NCBI GenBank assembly: GCA_027456965.1
Contig: DAIDUA010000053.1
Span: 1 to 40,184 of the forward strand
DNA from: Alphaproteobacteria bacterium
GTDB taxonomy: Bacteria > Pseudomonadota > Alphaproteobacteria > Micropepsales > Micropepsaceae
Direction: 5' to 3'
Length of the DNA: 40,184 nt
The notes under the pieces were generated by a model. The model worked only from the letters and a program-made list of their open reading frames with translations. It had not been told where the DNA came from and did no database searches. The position numbers and the translations under genes are program-made. Shown here in pieces: positions 1 to 10,951 of this stretch. How positions within the stretch are numbered: position 1 is the first letter of the stretch; the number at the start of each line of letters is the position of its first letter.

Positions 1-249
1 CTCGGCAGCCAGCCCGAAGCGACGGGCATCGACTGGAATTCCGTGGTGTTCAAGGGGCTCACGATCCGCGGCATCTACGGCCGCATGTTCGGCGAGACCT
101 GGTACAAGCTGACCTCGATGATCCAGAGCGGCATTGACATCGCCCAGATCATCACCCACCGCTTCTCCTACAAGGATTTCCAGAAAGGTTTTGACGTCAT
201 GCGCTCTGGCAATTCGGGGAAAGTCATCCTCGATTGGAGCGAGTTATGA
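1..249 (+). CDS. tdh: L-threonine 3-dehydrogenase, C-terminal part (truncated by window edge)
   Basis: The frame is open from base 1 and ends at TGA 247-249, leaving the last 82 residues. They match the C-terminus of zinc-dependent threonine dehydrogenases: [10 protein letters not shown], then ETWYK, then [15 protein letters not shown] and a closing SGKVILDW. The enzyme oxidises L-threonine to 2-amino-3-ketobutyrate with NAD+ in the cytoplasm. The zinc and NAD sites lie upstream of the window. Its stop overlaps the kbl start in an ATGA arrangement, so the two are translationally coupled, as is usual for this pathway. Confidence 0.93.
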   Translation, partial: LGSQPEATGIDWNSVVFKGLTIRGIYGRMFGETWYKLTSMIQSGIDIAQIITHRFSYKDFQKGFDVMRSGNSGKVILDWSEL

Positions 250-1436
250 CTACCGCGCTCGACCGTTCGCTGGGCGCCGACCTTGCGGCCATGGAGAAGG
301 CCGGCACGCTGAAGAGCTTCCGCCACATCACCGGCCCGATGGACACCGAAGTCACCATGGCCGAGAAGTCCGGCCGCGTGCTGGTGCTGTCCTCCAACAA
401 CTACCTTGGTCTTGCCGACCATCCGGAAGTCGTTGCCGCGGGCAAGAAGGCGCTCGACGAATATGGCGCCGGTACGGCTTCGGTGCGCTTCATCTGCGGC
501 ACGTTTTCCATCCACGACGAGATCGAGAAGGTCCTCGCTCGTTTGTCGCATACGGAAGGTGCGCTCACTTATGTTTCCTGCTGGACGGCCAATACCGGGC
601 TGATCCCGGCCGTCGCCGGCGCGGACGATGCGCTGGTGTCCGACGAACTCAACCACGCCTCGCTGATCGACGGCTGCCGCGGCGCCAAGGCCAGGCGGCT
701 CGTCTACAAGCATTCCGACATGAAGGACCTTGAGGCGAAGCTTGCCGAGGTGAAGGGCGCGCGGCGCGTCTTTATCGTCACCGACGGCGTGTTCAGCATG
801 GAAGGCGATGTTGCCCGCCTGCCGGAGATCATCGCCCTGGCGCGAAAATTCGACGCCTCGACCATCCTCGATGACTCGCATGGCGTTGGCGTCATGGGCA
901 AACACGGCCGCGGGACCGCCGAGCATTTCGGCGTGGAAGGCGAGGTCGACATCATCACCGGCACGCTTGGCAAGGCGCTCGGCGGCGCGGCGGGCGGCTA
1001 TGTCGCCGGGTCGAAGACGCTGGTGAACTATCTGCAGCAGGTTTCGCGCCCGCAATTGTTTTCCAACGCCCTGCCGGCGACCATCGCCGCCAGCGCCATG
1101 AAGGCCATCGAAGTCCTGGAGCGCGAGCCGGGCCGGGTCGAGCGGCTGCACGCCATCACCAGGAAGGTGCGCGACGGGCTGAAGGCGCGCGGTTTCAAGC
1201 CGCTTGAAGGCGAATCGGCCATTGTGCCCATCATCGTCGGCGACACGGCCTTCGCCATCCGCATGAGTCGGGAGCTGCTGGCGGAGGGCATCTTCATTAC
1301 GGGCTTCGGCTATCCGGTGGTGCCGGAAGGAACCGCCCGTCTGCGTATCCAGATGTGCGCCGCGCTGACCGACGAGCAGATCGACTTCGCGCTGGCCACC
1401 TTCGAGAAGGTCGGCAAAAGGCTCGGCGTCGTTTGA
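246..1436 (+). CDS. kbl: 2-amino-3-ketobutyrate CoA ligase (glycine C-acetyltransferase)
   Basis: This PLP enzyme cleaves 2-amino-3-ketobutyrate with CoA into glycine and acetyl-CoA, the step after Tdh. The protein has 396 residues, close to the 398 of E. coli Kbl. It shows the alpha-oxoamine synthase features SSNNYLGL near residue 50, [10 protein letters not shown], and the PLP-lysine motif TLGKALGG with the Schiff-base Lys at about residue 243. I place the start at ATG 246, which overlaps the tdh stop as ATGA and has GGAG at 236-239, six bases upstream. An ATG at 234 in the same frame lacks this spacing. Paralogues such as KBL-like BioF or HemA are possible in principle, but the tdh partner settles the assignment. 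Confidence 0.95.
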   Translation: MTTALDRSLGADLAAMEKAGTLKSFRHITGPMDTEVTMAEKSGRVLVLSSNNYLGLADHPEVVAAGKKALDEYGAGTASVRFICGTFSIHDEIEKVLARLSHTEGALTYVSCWTANTGLIPAVAGADDALVSDELNHASLIDGCRGAKARRLVYKHSDMKDLEAKLAEVKGARRVFIVTDGVFSMEGDVARLPEIIALARKFDASTILDDSHGVGVMGKHGRGTAEHFGVEGEVDIITGTLGKALGGAAGGYVAGSKTLVNYLQQVSRPQLFSNALPATIAASAMKAIEVLEREPGRVERLHAITRKVRDGLKARGFKPLEGESAIVPIIVGDTAFAIRMSRELLAEGIFITGFGYPVVPEGTARLRIQMCAALTDEQIDFALATFEKVGKRLGVV

Positions 1437-1504
1437 AGCGCGTTGCGGGGCAGGGCGCACTTTGCTAAGCACGACGTCTGGAATTTCCGGAGCTTGCACG
1501 CGCC

Positions 1505-2299
1505 ATGGTCCAATTCACTTTGCCCAAAGGCAGCAAACCCAAGAAGGGCAAGGTGTGGGAAGCTCCCAAGGCCGCGAATGGCAAAAAAGCCAAACGTACC
1601 AAGGAGTTCCGGGTTTATCGTTACGATCCGGTTGAAGGCGGAAACCCGCGCATCGACACCTATGAGGTCGACCTGAGCAGCTGCGGACCGATGGTCCTGG
1701 ACGCGCTGATCAAGATCAAGAACGAGATCGATCCGACACTGACCTTCCGTCGCTCTTGCCGCGAAGGCGTCTGTGGGTCCTGCGCCATGAATATTGCCGG
1801 CGGCAACACGCTGGCCTGCACGAAGGCCATCACGGACGTGTCCGGACCGGTCGCCGTCTATCCCTTGCCGCACATGCCCGTGGTCAAGGACCTGGTGCCG
1901 GACATGACGCATTTCTATGCGCAATACGCCTCCATCGGGCCGTATCTGCAGACCAAGACGCCGCCGCCGGAAACCGAGTGGAAGCAGTCGCCGGAGGACC
2001 GCGCCAAGCTGGACGGCCTTTACGAGTGTATCTTGTGTGCTTGCTGCTCGACATCGTGCCCGAGCTACTGGTGGAACTCCGACCGCTATCTCGGCCCGGC
2101 GGCGCTGCTGCAGTCCTACCGCTGGCTGGCGGACAGCCGCGACGAAATGACCGGCGAGCGTCTGGACAATCTCGAGGATCCGTTCCGCCTCTATCGCTGC
2201 CACACGATCATGAACTGCGCGAATGCTTGTCCGAAGGGCCTGAACCCCGCCAAGGCCATCGGCGAGATCAAGCAGATGATGGTCAAACGCAGCGTGTGA
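1505..2299 (+). CDS. sdhB: Succinate dehydrogenase iron-sulfur subunit
   Basis: SdhB carries electrons from the flavoprotein SdhA to the membrane quinone site in respiratory complex II. The 264-residue protein has the usual length and all three cluster motifs. The [2Fe-2S] ligands are Cys85, Cys90, Cys93 and Cys105 ([11 protein letters not shown], then TLAC). The C-terminal half holds [12 protein letters not shown] and [14 protein letters not shown] for the [4Fe-4S] and [3Fe-4S] centres. A short Lys-rich N-terminal extension, common in alphaproteobacterial SdhB, precedes the ferredoxin fold. A GGAG lies about 12 bases before the ATG. It follows kbl by 68 bp on the same strand and no sdhC, sdhD or sdhA is adjacent. 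In most relatives sdhB closes an sdhCDAB operon. Confidence 0.96.
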   Translation: MVQFTLPKGSKPKKGKVWEAPKAANGKKAKRTKEFRVYRYDPVEGGNPRIDTYEVDLSSCGPMVLDALIKIKNEIDPTLTFRRSCREGVCGSCAMNIAGGNTLACTKAITDVSGPVAVYPLPHMPVVKDLVPDMTHFYAQYASIGPYLQTKTPPPETEWKQSPEDRAKLDGLYECILCACCSTSCPSYWWNSDRYLGPAALLQSYRWLADSRDEMTGERLDNLEDPFRLYRCHTIMNCANACPKGLNPAKAIGEIKQMMVKRSV

Positions 2300-2314
2300 C
2301 GCGGTCTTCCTGGC

Positions 2315-3241
2315 TCACCGCGGTTTGGCGGGACGCGATTGCGTGCGCGGCCGAGGCGTCTGCGGCGACTCTATGAAGCGGTAGAATTCCTGTTCGGCTT
2401 GCGTGACGTACCGCTCCTTGTGCCTGAGCGCGAAGAACTGTCGCTTCGGCAAGGCGAGGTTGAGCGCTACGAGCGTGCCCGATTTGAGCGGCACGGCGAC
2501 CACCAGCTTGGAGAGCAGTGCGGCTCCGGCGCCGTCCAATACCGCGGCTCGAACCGCCTCGTTCGACGGCAGTTCGAGGACTATGTCGAGTTCCGGCACT
2601 GCGATGCCGAGTCCGGACATGGCCGCCTCGAAGAGGATACGCGTTCCCGAACCCTGCTCCCGGGACACCCACCGCAGGCGCTTGATGTCGGCGGGCTGTA
2701 TCGCGCGCTTCTTCGCCTCCGGCAGAGTCGAGCTGATCACCAGAGCCAGCTCGTCTTCCGCGACCGGCGTTAGCGACAAAGCGGCATCGTCGACGGCAGC
2801 CTCGACGAAACCAAGATCGGCGGCGCCCTCACGGACCATTGTCGTGACGGTTTCGGTGTTGCCGATGGTCAGGCTGACCGTGATACCGGGATGGGTGGCG
2901 CGATAGCGGTGCATCAGCGGCGGCAGCCAGTAATTGCCCACGGTCTGGCTGGCGGCGAGCGCCAGGGAGCCGCGCTTGAGGCCGGCGAGAGCGGCGAGAA
3001 CCGTCTCGGCCGCCGACGCCCTGGCAAGGACGGCGCGCGCCTCGTTGAGGAACAGCCGTCCCGCCTGCGTCAACTCGATCCGGCGTCCGATCCGGTTGAA
3101 CAGCTTGGTCGCATAACGCGCTTCGAGCGCCGCCACCGCCGCGCTCGTCGCCGACTGCGTCAGGTGGAGGTCGCGCGCCGCCTGGGTTACATGCTCGCGT
3201 TCGGCCACCGCCACAAAGATGCGAAGCTGTTCCAGGGTCAT
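2315..3241 (-). CDS. LysR-family transcriptional regulator beside a YeiH-type transporter
   Basis: The 308-residue protein has an N-terminal winged helix-turn-helix (residues 1-60, MTLEQLRIFVAVAE through LTQSATSAAVAALE). A periplasmic-binding-like effector domain follows, with EQGSGTR near the middle, a motif typical of the CysB/CbbR/YeiE branch. It should bind DNA as a tetramer and sense a small anion or metabolite. It lies 10 bp downstream of the YeiH-like transporter on the same strand, so the two are probably cotranscribed. In E. coli the corresponding pair is yeiE-yeiH, which suggests this protein controls the transporter. The C-terminus is rich in Pro, Arg and Lys. The effector is unknown. 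Confidence 0.9.
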   Translation of the reverse strand: MTLEQLRIFVAVAEREHVTQAARDLHLTQSATSAAVAALEARYATKLFNRIGRRIELTQAGRLFLNEARAVLARASAAETVLAALAGLKRGSLALAASQTVGNYWLPPLMHRYRATHPGITVSLTIGNTETVTTMVREGAADLGFVEAAVDDAALSLTPVAEDELALVISSTLPEAKKRAIQPADIKRLRWVSREQGSGTRILFEAAMSGLGIAVPELDIVLELPSNEAVRAAVLDGAGAALLSKLVVAVPLKSGTLVALNLALPKRQFFALRHKERYVTQAEQEFYRFIESPQTPRPRTQSRPAKPR

Positions 3242-3251
3242 CGCGATCGAG

Positions 3252-4328
3252 TCACGTCGTCATCCTGACCAGCATCAGACTGAATCCGGCGATGAAAAGA
3301 AAGGCGGCCAGTCCAAGAATGAGTGGTCGCAGGCCCTTCGCGCGCAGCTTGCGGATGTCGGTTTCCAGGCCCATGGCGGCCAGCGCCACCGAAAGCAGAA
3401 AGGTCGTTGCCGCGACGATCCCGGCCTTGATGTCGGTGGGGATGGCGACCACGCTATTGATGCCGACCAAGGCGATGAAGCCAAGCACAAACCATGGCAT
3501 CGGGACGGGCCTCGCCTGGTGGCGGTGCCCGCTTTTGTGCGGGTGGCTGCGGCTCATCAGGCCGAGCGAAATCACCACCGGCGCCAGCATCATCACGCGG
3601 GACAACTTGGCGATCGTGGCGAAATCGCCGGCCTGTTTGCCGTCCTGGTAGGCGGCCGCCACCACCTGGGCGATCTCATGGATCGATGACCCTGCCCACA
3701 GCCCATAGGCGTGTGGCGGCAGATGCAGCCCCCCCTCCACGAGGGGGTAGCAAAACATGGCGACGGAGCCGAACACCGTCACGCACGCGACCGCATAGGC
3801 AACGTCCTCGTCCGGGGCGTCCGTCACGGTGTTGGTCGCGATGACGGCCGATGCTCCGCAGATCGACGTGCCTGCGGCAATCAGTTCCGCAAGCTTGCGA
3901 TCTACGCCGAGCATGCCGCCAAGCCATTTGGTGAAAGCGATGGTGCTGACGAGCGTGATCAGGATCACGGCGATCCCAGTTGCTCCGACCTGAGCCACCT
4001 GTTCGGCCGTCAGTTGCAGCCCAAGAAGGATGATGGCGAGCCGCAGAATCTTGCGCAGCGAGAAGGTGACGCCGGGTCTCGCCCGTGCGGGTGTGCCCAC
4101 GAGGTTGTGGAAGGCGATGCCGATGAGGATGGCGAGGATCATGGGGCTGAGGAGCGAGACGCCAGGTATCTCGCGCAGTGCGAATGATGCGCCGGCGATC
4201 GCCGATGTCAGGAGCACGCCCGGCACAACAGCGCCCCACGGCGCTTTGCGATCAGCCTGCGGCCGATGCAGAGAACGCGCCCCCGCGGAAGGCACATGGG
4301 GTTCGGTTTCAGGTATGATCGTGCTCAC
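3252..4328 (-). CDS. YeiH/UPF0324 family putative sulfate or anion exporter
   Basis: This is a multi-spanning inner-membrane protein with about ten hydrophobic segments and the family hallmarks [29 protein letters not shown], and [20 protein letters not shown]0324 proteins are annotated as putative sulfate exporters, but transport has been shown for few members. I choose GTG 4326-4328 because GGAG sits six bases upstream. An ATG at 4365-4367 would add 13 residues but has no clear ribosome binding site. A His-rich cytoplasmic loop ([12 protein letters not shown]) lies around residue 265. Co-directional linkage to the LysR gene suggests regulated export of sulfite, sulfate or a related anion. 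Confidence 0.86.
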   Translation of the reverse strand: MSTIIPETEPHVPSAGARSLHRPQADRKAPWGAVVPGVLLTSAIAGASFALREIPGVSLLSPMILAILIGIAFHNLVGTPARARPGVTFSLRKILRLAIILLGLQLTAEQVAQVGATGIAVILITLVSTIAFTKWLGGMLGVDRKLAELIAAGTSICGASAVIATNTVTDAPDEDVAYAVACVTVFGSVAMFCYPLVEGGLHLPPHAYGLWAGSSIHEIAQVVAAAYQDGKQAGDFATIAKLSRVMMLAPVVISLGLMSRSHPHKSGHRHQARPVPMPWFVLGFIALVGINSVVAIPTDIKAGIVAATTFLLSVALAAMGLETDIRKLRAKGLRPLILGLAAFLFIAGFSLMLVRMTT

Positions 4329-4508
4329 GGCTTGCTCCAAGGTTTCGGGCGAGCCGAACCTTCGCATCCGTCTATCAATCGATCCAATTCATTATTCTAC
4401 ATAAAGCAATCGAAAAAAACGAACGAATGGTCGGCGGAGGAATACATTGGCACCGGGCGCGACGTCTGCCGCGTGACGCCGGTGCGCTTTGTGCGCAACC
4501 ATGCGACG

Positions 4509-4877
4509 TTAGCAGGCCGCCTGTGCGAGATGCGCAGCCATCGTGTAGTCAGGGCCGATTGCTTGAGGCGTGGACTGGCCCGACAGATCGATGGTCTCGA
4601 GGAAGGAACCGGATTGAGGATCGTATTTGTCCACGGACATGCTCTGGATCGTTCGCGCAGAACAATCGATCTGCACGAGAAACACGATTTCGGGATGATT
4701 TGAGTCATGCCATTTTGTCATGGCCATGCTGCCGTTATGTGCAACCGTGCTAGGTGCGTAATAGAACGTGGTGCCCTGGTAGTCGAAAAATTGCGTCCAG
4801 TCGCTTTGTGCAACAGCCGGCACCGGACCAAAAAACATGACTGCTCCGCATGCGATGCTAAGAACTTGCTTCTTCAT
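4509..4877 (-). CDS. Secreted protein resembling surface-adhesin protein E domain
   Basis: The 122-residue product begins with a signal peptide (MKKQVLSIACGAVMFFGPVPAVAQ, cleavage expected after AVAQ). The mature part follows the pattern of the surface-adhesin protein E domain: an initial DW, then GTTFYYAPSTV, a central strand ending in IDCSART, and a C-terminal Cys as the last residue. The two mature cysteines may form a disulfide. Proteins with this small beta-rich domain are exported, and most have no assigned function. The gene starts 13 bp after the ferritin-like gene on the same strand and is probably cotranscribed with it. Its role here is unknown and the adhesin name should not be taken as function. 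Confidence 0.72.
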   Translation of the reverse strand: MKKQVLSIACGAVMFFGPVPAVAQSDWTQFFDYQGTTFYYAPSTVAHNGSMAMTKWHDSNHPEIVFLVQIDCSARTIQSMSVDKYDPQSGSFLETIDLSGQSTPQAIGPDYTMAAHLAQAAC

Positions 4878-4890
4878 GATAGCCCCCGGT

Positions 4891-5844
4891 TCAAGATCGA
4901 GCAGCTGCGTCGGCAGTCACTCCCGATAGACCAGCGCGGGCCCTGAGCATGCGCCAGAGCAGTGCCTCGGCCAACTGTGTCAGTCTTCCCTGCGGATCTA
5001 CGCCCACGGCTTTTGCCACCATCTGCGTCAACTTCCGGATGTGTCGGCGACGATAGATGCGCAGGGTAGTGTTGTACCCAGCCTTCGCGAAGGCGGTCCG
5101 GACATAGGGTTTGGCGGCTTCCTGACCCGCAGGGACGGTGGCGCAGTAATAGGCGTATGCGAGTTCGTCGTCGTCGGACTCGGTGATGCGGCCAACCGCA
5201 AGCAGCAGCTTCTTCCAGAAGGGGAGGTCGGGTTCGTCCTGTCTATGAAGCATCTCGAAGAACAGCTTGTAGTGTCGGAATTCATCGGCGGCGATCCGTC
5301 CGGCGATCTCTTCTAGGACTGGTTCGCTGGTGGCGTCCTTGATAGCGGAGTAATAGGAGGATGTGCCGCTTTCCACCACGCAACGCGCGATCATTTCGCC
5401 GCGTCGCGAGCCGCGCACCGACATTTCGTCCATGCTGGCGAAATGTGCCGGCCGGTAGCCTTTGTGGAACCGTGCGAATGTCTCGTCCAACCTGAAGCTG
5501 GGGTCTGCCATTTCCGCCCAACGGCCAAGAGACCTGCCATGCTGGCCTTCTTCTCGCCCCCATTCTTCGATGGAAGCGAGCGTCTCGGGCCCTGCATCCT
5601 TGAAGATGCGCTTGAGGTAGGCGACGTAATCGGGCGCGTTGAATTCGACAAGGGCGGCGGCTTTGATGGCGGCCAGCATCCATGGTTCGACTTTCGCGGC
5701 ATCGAACTTCGCCCAGTCGATATCGTCCAGGCTCCAGCCTTGTTTGTACAGTTTGCCGTCGGGCATCGTTGCGTCCGTTATAGTCTTTTGCAGTGCGGCA
5801 TATCTCTTATACCAAACAGGTGCGCTGTTTAGGAACCTCTGCAC
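4891..5844 (-). CDS. Ferritin-like di-iron protein, acyl-ACP desaturase-like
   Basis: The 317-residue helical protein carries a complete four-helix carboxylate-bridged di-iron site: Glu67, Glu99-x-x-His102 (REEGQH), Glu158 (VVESGT) and Glu188-x-x-His191 (DEFRH). The arrangement of two ExxH motifs about 90 residues apart matches ferritin-like oxidases and is closest to acyl-ACP desaturases, where the motifs read EENRHG and DEKRHE. It is therefore likely an oxygen-using di-iron enzyme, substrate unknown. The start is GTG 5842-5844, with a purine-rich GGAA upstream. A later ATG (residue 27) is possible but would remove conserved N-terminal sequence. The secreted adhesin-E-like gene follows after 13 bp. 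Confidence 0.78.
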   Translation of the reverse strand: MQRFLNSAPVWYKRYAALQKTITDATMPDGKLYKQGWSLDDIDWAKFDAAKVEPWMLAAIKAAALVEFNAPDYVAYLKRIFKDAGPETLASIEEWGREEGQHGRSLGRWAEMADPSFRLDETFARFHKGYRPAHFASMDEMSVRGSRRGEMIARCVVESGTSSYYSAIKDATSEPVLEEIAGRIAADEFRHYKLFFEMLHRQDEPDLPFWKKLLLAVGRITESDDDELAYAYYCATVPAGQEAAKPYVRTAFAKAGYNTTLRIYRRRHIRKLTQMVAKAVGVDPQGRLTQLAEALLWRMLRARAGLSGVTADAAARS

Positions 5845-6036
5845 CGCATTTCCGCTGATTTATAACCACAAGAAAAACACGAGAATACACTGACAACATC
5901 CGCTATTATCCGCGTCCGAGCGTCTGTTTGGGGCAGGCGTCTGGCTGCCCGTGGGTTCGAAAGCCGCCCGTCTCGCGTTGAGGAAACGGGACTTCGAGCA
6001 TTGGCCTGACCGGCCATTCACGAAAGGGACCTTCAT

Positions 6037-6504
6037 ATGAAAACACAAATTAGGCTAGCTGCACTCGCGACCGTGTTCACCTTCTCGGGAGCCATGGCAC
6101 TCGCGCAGGGCACGATGAGCGGACCGATGAACGACAATTCGCTCGTTCCAGGTGCTGCGCCGCAGAGCGCTTTGCCAAGCATTCCAGTTGGGAACCACTA
6201 TGTTTGCTACCCGGTGAAAGGGGCCCAATTCAAGCCGCGCACGGCGACGTTTCGCGATCAGTTCGGGGCATGGACGGTGACCGTGATCGGAATCACACGC
6301 CTTTGCGCACCGGCCGAGAAGCGGGCCGACGGCAAAGTCTATGAGATGGTGAACAAAGGCCTGCACCTGACCTGCTATACGATCCGCTATCAGGGAGGGG
6401 CATTACCGCCGGTCATGACCAACGATCAGTTCGGGCCGCAGAAACTTACACTCGCGCCCGCCACGGAAGTATGCCTGCCGGCAGGAAAGGCACCGATCCG
6501 CTGA
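6037..6504 (+). CDS. Secreted protein with two DUF7450-like repeats
   Basis: A signal peptide (residues 1-23, ending ALAQ) precedes a mature domain of two imperfect repeats. The first runs from HYVCYPVK through DQFGAWTV to RLCAPAEK. The second runs from HLTCYTIRY through NDQFGPQKL to EVCLPAGK. Each repeat has a CY start, a DQFG turn and a C-x-P-x-x-K end, so the four cysteines could form two disulfides. This layout resembles the DUF7450 domain found in bacterial exported proteins of unknown function. AGGGA lies eight bases before the ATG. The gene diverges from the ferritin-like gene across a 190-bp region and converges on atpC. Confidence 0.75.
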   Translation: MKTQIRLAALATVFTFSGAMALAQGTMSGPMNDNSLVPGAAPQSALPSIPVGNHYVCYPVKGAQFKPRTATFRDQFGAWTVTVIGITRLCAPAEKRADGKVYEMVNKGLHLTCYTIRYQGGALPPVMTNDQFGPQKLTLAPATEVCLPAGKAPIR

Positions 6505-6518
6505 GTGACTGACGTATT

Positions 6519-6552
6519 GCGGCTTCGCGGTCCCTTAGGGTCGCGGAGCCGC
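6519..6552. terminator. Strong hairpin between convergent gene 3' ends
   Basis: GCGGCTTCGCG pairs with CGCGGAGCCGC (one G-U pair), followed by a small internal loop and CCC/GGG closing a TTA loop. It lies between the stop of the secreted repeat protein and the stop of atpC, where a bidirectional terminator is expected. No U-tract follows on either strand, so it may act with Rho or as an mRNA 3' stabiliser for the ATP synthase transcript. Confidence 0.6.
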
Positions 6553-6556
6553 TCCG

Positions 6557-6955
6557 TTACAACGCCGCGCGCACGCCTTTCAGATAGTCCAGTCTCTCCT
6601 GGGCTTTTGCGCGTTCGTCATCGTTCTTCGCCAGCGTAACATCTTCTTCGGTATTCTTGATCCGCTGGTCGAGCGCGGTGGGATCCATCTCGGCAACAGG
6701 TACAGATTCTTCCGCCAGAACGGTCAGTTTGCTGGGCGAGATTTCCACGAAGCCGCCGATCACATAGAAACGCTTGTCGCCATTGGTGCCGCCTTTCACG
6801 TCGATCACGCCCGGCCTCAGCGTGGAGATCAGCGGCATGTGGCCGGCCATCACGCCCATGTCGCCTTCCGTACCGGGAACGGTGACCATCTCGGCCTCTT
6901 CTGAGAGAAGCAGCCGCTCGGGCGAGACGAGGTCGAAGGCGATTTTGTCGGTCAT
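6557..6955 (-). CDS. atpC: F1 ATP synthase epsilon subunit
   Basis: Epsilon links the gamma rotor stalk to the c-ring and can inhibit ATP hydrolysis. The 132-residue protein has the N-terminal beta-sandwich with FDLVSPERLLLSEEAEMVTVPGTEGDMGVMAGHMPLI and the helical hairpin rich in Glu, Asp and Lys at the end (TEEDVTLAKNDDERAKAQERL). Length and order fit alphaproteobacterial AtpC. It is the last gene of the F1 operon, three bases after the atpD stop, and a strong hairpin follows directly. Confidence 0.97.
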   Translation of the reverse strand: MTDKIAFDLVSPERLLLSEEAEMVTVPGTEGDMGVMAGHMPLISTLRPGVIDVKGGTNGDKRFYVIGGFVEISPSKLTVLAEESVPVAEMDPTALDQRIKNTEEDVTLAKNDDERAKAQERLDYLKGVRAAL

Positions 6956-6958
6956 CGA

Positions 6959-8428
<1,470 letters not shown>

Positions 8429-8833
8429 TCAGACGACAGTGAGCGTGACAGGCACGTTGCCGCGCGTCGCTCTCGAGTAGGGGCATATCTGGTGGGATTC
8501 AGCGAGCAACGCCTCGACCTTGGCCTTGTCGGCACCGGGAACGTGAAGTGTGATGTCGACCTTGAGCGCGAAGCTGATCTCGTCCTTATCGAGCGTCACT
8601 TGCACGCCGACCTCTGCCTGCGCCGGGTCAATGCCGTGCTTGCGGCCCAGCGCAATCACCGCCTGATTGAAGCAGGCCGAATAGCCGAGAGCGAACAGCT
8701 GCTCGGGATTATGGCCGTCACCGGCGCCTCCCAGCTCCTTGGGGAAGGACATCGAGAGCGCTAGCGCGCCGCCGTCGAGATGGGCGCGGCCCTGACGGCC
8801 GCCCTTACTCGTTGCTTTTGTAATGTACGCCAT
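8429..8833 (-). CDS. ohr: Organic hydroperoxide reductase (Ohr), inside the ATP synthase operon
   Basis: Ohr reduces organic and fatty-acid hydroperoxides with a reactive cysteine pair recycled by lipoylated proteins. The 134-residue protein has the Ohr signature NPEQLFALGYSACF with peroxidatic Cys54 and ICPYSRATRGN with resolving Cys117. Arg16 and Glu44, which activate the cysteine in the family, are also present. ATG 8831-8833 is preceded by GGAG eight bases upstream, while an in-frame TTG six bases earlier is not. It sits 16 bp after atpG and 24 bp before atpD with no room for separate promoters, so it should be cotranscribed with them. I know of no standard ATP synthase operon with ohr in this place. 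Confidence 0.93.
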   Translation of the reverse strand: MAYITKATSKGGRQGRAHLDGGALALSMSFPKELGGAGDGHNPEQLFALGYSACFNQAVIALGRKHGIDPAQAEVGVQVTLDKDEISFALKVDITLHVPGADKAKVEALLAESHQICPYSRATRGNVPVTLTVV

Positions 8834-8849
8834 GGTCAATTCTCCGGGT

Positions 8850-9725
8850 TCACAGGGCTTCCGCGCCCGAGATGATTTCGATCAGTTCCTTGGTGATCTG
8901 CGCCTGCCGCGTGCGGTTGTAGATCAGCGTCAACTTGTCGATCACTTCGCCGGCGTTGCGTGTTGCGCCGTCCATGGCCGTCATCTTCGCGCCGAACTCG
9001 CCGGCGACGTTCTCCAGCAGCGCGTGAAAAATCTGGACACTGACGTTGCGCGGCAGCAGATCGGCCAGGATTTCCGTTTCGTCGGGTTCGTATTCATAGA
9101 CCGTTCCATTCACCGCAGCCGGGGTTTGCTGAATAGGGGCTGGGATAAGCTGATGCGCGGTAGGTATCTGGCTTATGATCGACTTGAAACGGGAATAGAT
9201 AACGGTCGCCACGTCGAAGGCGCCTTCATCGAACATCTGTAGCACGCGCCTGCCGACGGCCTGTGCGTTGACAAAGCCGACGCGCTTGACAGCGGTGAAT
9301 TCGACCGTGTCGACGATCATGTGGCCGTATTGGCGCTTCAACTGATCGCGCCCCTTGCGACCGACGCACAGGATCGTCACCCTTTTTCCGCGCGCCGTCA
9401 GCTCCTCAATTTTCAGCTTGGCCAGCCGCACTATGTTGGTATTGAAGCCGCCGCACAGCCCGCGATCTGCGGTCGCAACGATGAGCAGATGCGTGTCGTC
9501 CTTGCCCGTGCCGCGCAGCAACCTGGGAGCGCCGGGATTGTCCTTCAATCCTCCCGCGAGGCTGGCGATCACCGCGGCCATCTTCTCGGCATAGGGGCGC
9601 GCGGCAACGGCGGCGTCCAGCGCGCGGCGAAACTTTGAGGCCGCCACCATCTGTTGGGCCTTGGTGATTTTGCGCGTCGCCTTGACCGAGGCGATACGGT
9701 TGCGGAGTGATTTCAGGCTCGCCAT
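8850..9725 (-). CDS. atpG: F1 ATP synthase gamma subunit
   Basis: Gamma is the central rotating shaft of F1. The 291-residue protein begins [31 protein letters not shown], the conserved N-terminal helix, and ends with the matching C-terminal helix [38 protein letters not shown]. The middle contains [11 protein letters not shown], diagnostic for gamma. Its ATG overlaps the atpA stop by one base (TAATG), so translation is coupled to the downstream part of atpA, beyond the internal TGA. Confidence 0.97.
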   Translation of the reverse strand: MASLKSLRNRIASVKATRKITKAQQMVAASKFRRALDAAVAARPYAEKMAAVIASLAGGLKDNPGAPRLLRGTGKDDTHLLIVATADRGLCGGFNTNIVRLAKLKIEELTARGKRVTILCVGRKGRDQLKRQYGHMIVDTVEFTAVKRVGFVNAQAVGRRVLQMFDEGAFDVATVIYSRFKSIISQIPTAHQLIPAPIQQTPAAVNGTVYEYEPDETEILADLLPRNVSVQIFHALLENVAGEFGAKMTAMDGATRNAGEVIDKLTLIYNRTRQAQITKELIEIISGAEAL

Positions 9726-10951
9726 TACGCGAAGGCTTTCACGAATTCGTCCAGGATCGACTTCAGCTTGGTTTCGATTTCCGGCGTCAGCACGTTGCCG
9801 GAGCGGATGGCGTCGAGCACGTCTCTGTACTTGGTGCGCATCAGCTGCAGCAGGCCGGCCTCGAAGCGGCCGACATTGGCGACGGTCAGCTTGTCGAGAT
9901 AGCCGCGCATGCCGGCAAACAGTGAGATTACCTGTTCCTCAACCGGCATCGGCGTGAACTGCGGCTGCTTCAGCAGTTCGGTAAGCCGCGCGCCGCGATT
10001 GAGCAGGCGTTGGGTGGACGCGTCGAGGTCGGAGCCGAACTGGGCGAACGCCGCCATTTCACGGTATTGCGCGAGGTCCAGCTTGATCGAACCCGAGACC
10101 TGCTTCATCGCTTTCACCTGCGCGCTCGACCCCACGCGGCTGACCGAGATGCCGACGTTCACCGCCGGGCGGATGCCCTGGTAGAACAGTTCGGTCTCCA
10201 GGAATATCTGCCCGTCGGTGATCGAGATCACGTTGGTCGGAATGTACGCCGACACATCGTTGGCTTGGGTCTCAATGACGGGCAGGGCGGTCAGTGAGCC
10301 GCTGCCGAAATCGGGATTGAGCTTCGCGGCGCGTTCCAGCAACCGGGAATGCAGATAGAATACGTCGCCCGGATAGGCTTCGCGCCCTGGCGGACGGCGC
10401 AGCAGCAGCGACATCTGGCGATAGGCGACGGCCTGCTTCGACAGATCATCATAGATGATGAGTGCGTGCATGCCGTTGTCACGGAACCATTCACCCATGG
10501 CGCAGCCTGCAAACGGCGCCAGGAACTGCAGTGGCGCGGGTTCGGAGGCGGTGGCAGCGACGACTGTCGTGTATTCCATCGCGCCAGCGTCTTCGAGGGT
10601 CTTGACGATCTGCGCCACCGTGGAGCGTTTCTGGCCGATAGCGACATAGATGCAATAGAGCTTCTTCTTCTCGTCACCGCTGGCGTTGATGTTCTTCTGG
10701 TTGATGATCGTGTCGACGATGATGGCTGTTTTGCCGGTCTGGCGATAGCCGATGATAAACTCGCGCTGGCCACGGCCAATCGGGATCAACGCGTCGATGG
10801 CCTTGATGCCGGTCTGCATCGGCTCGTTCACAGAGCGGCGCGGAATAATGCCGGGTGCCTTGACGTCCACGCGACGACGTTCGGCGACATTCGTGATCTC
10901 GCCTTTGCCGTCGATGGGTTGGCCAAGCGGATCGACGACACGGCCGAGCAA
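9725..10951 (-). CDS. atpA: F1 ATP synthase alpha subunit, downstream part after in-frame TGA
   Basis: These 408 codons carry the nucleotide-binding and C-terminal domains of alpha. Features are [25 protein letters not shown] with P-loop [39 protein letters not shown], and the [13 protein letters not shown] segment with the conserved arginine that reaches the beta catalytic site. The reading frame continues from 10952-11257 without a shift, and the only interruption is the TGA at 10952-10954. The first codon after it is TTG, which could in principle restart translation, but no good ribosome binding site precedes it. Joined, the two parts make 510 codons including the TGA, the normal alpha length. 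Confidence 0.9.
   Translation of the reverse strand: MLGRVVDPLGQPIDGKGEITNVAERRRVDVKAPGIIPRRSVNEPMQTGIKAIDALIPIGRGQREFIIGYRQTGKTAIIVDTIINQKNINASGDEKKKLYCIYVAIGQKRSTVAQIVKTLEDAGAMEYTTVVAATASEPAPLQFLAPFAGCAMGEWFRDNGMHALIIYDDLSKQAVAYRQMSLLLRRPPGREAYPGDVFYLHSRLLERAAKLNPDFGSGSLTALPVIETQANDVSAYIPTNVISITDGQIFLETELFYQGIRPAVNVGISVSRVGSSAQVKAMKQVSGSIKLDLAQYREMAAFAQFGSDLDASTQRLLNRGARLTELLKQPQFTPMPVEEQVISLFAGMRGYLDKLTVANVGRFEAGLLQLMRTKYRDVLDAIRSGNVLTPEIETKLKSILDEFVKAFA

Noticed and set aside
168-1499. 443-codon open frame antisense to kbl
   Set aside because: It mirrors the kbl codons in a GC-rich genome and its translation has no recognisable domain, while kbl has full family conservation.
5940-5975. 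tRNA-like GGGTTCGAAAG segment
   Set aside because: No acceptor or anticodon stems can be paired around it at tRNA distances.
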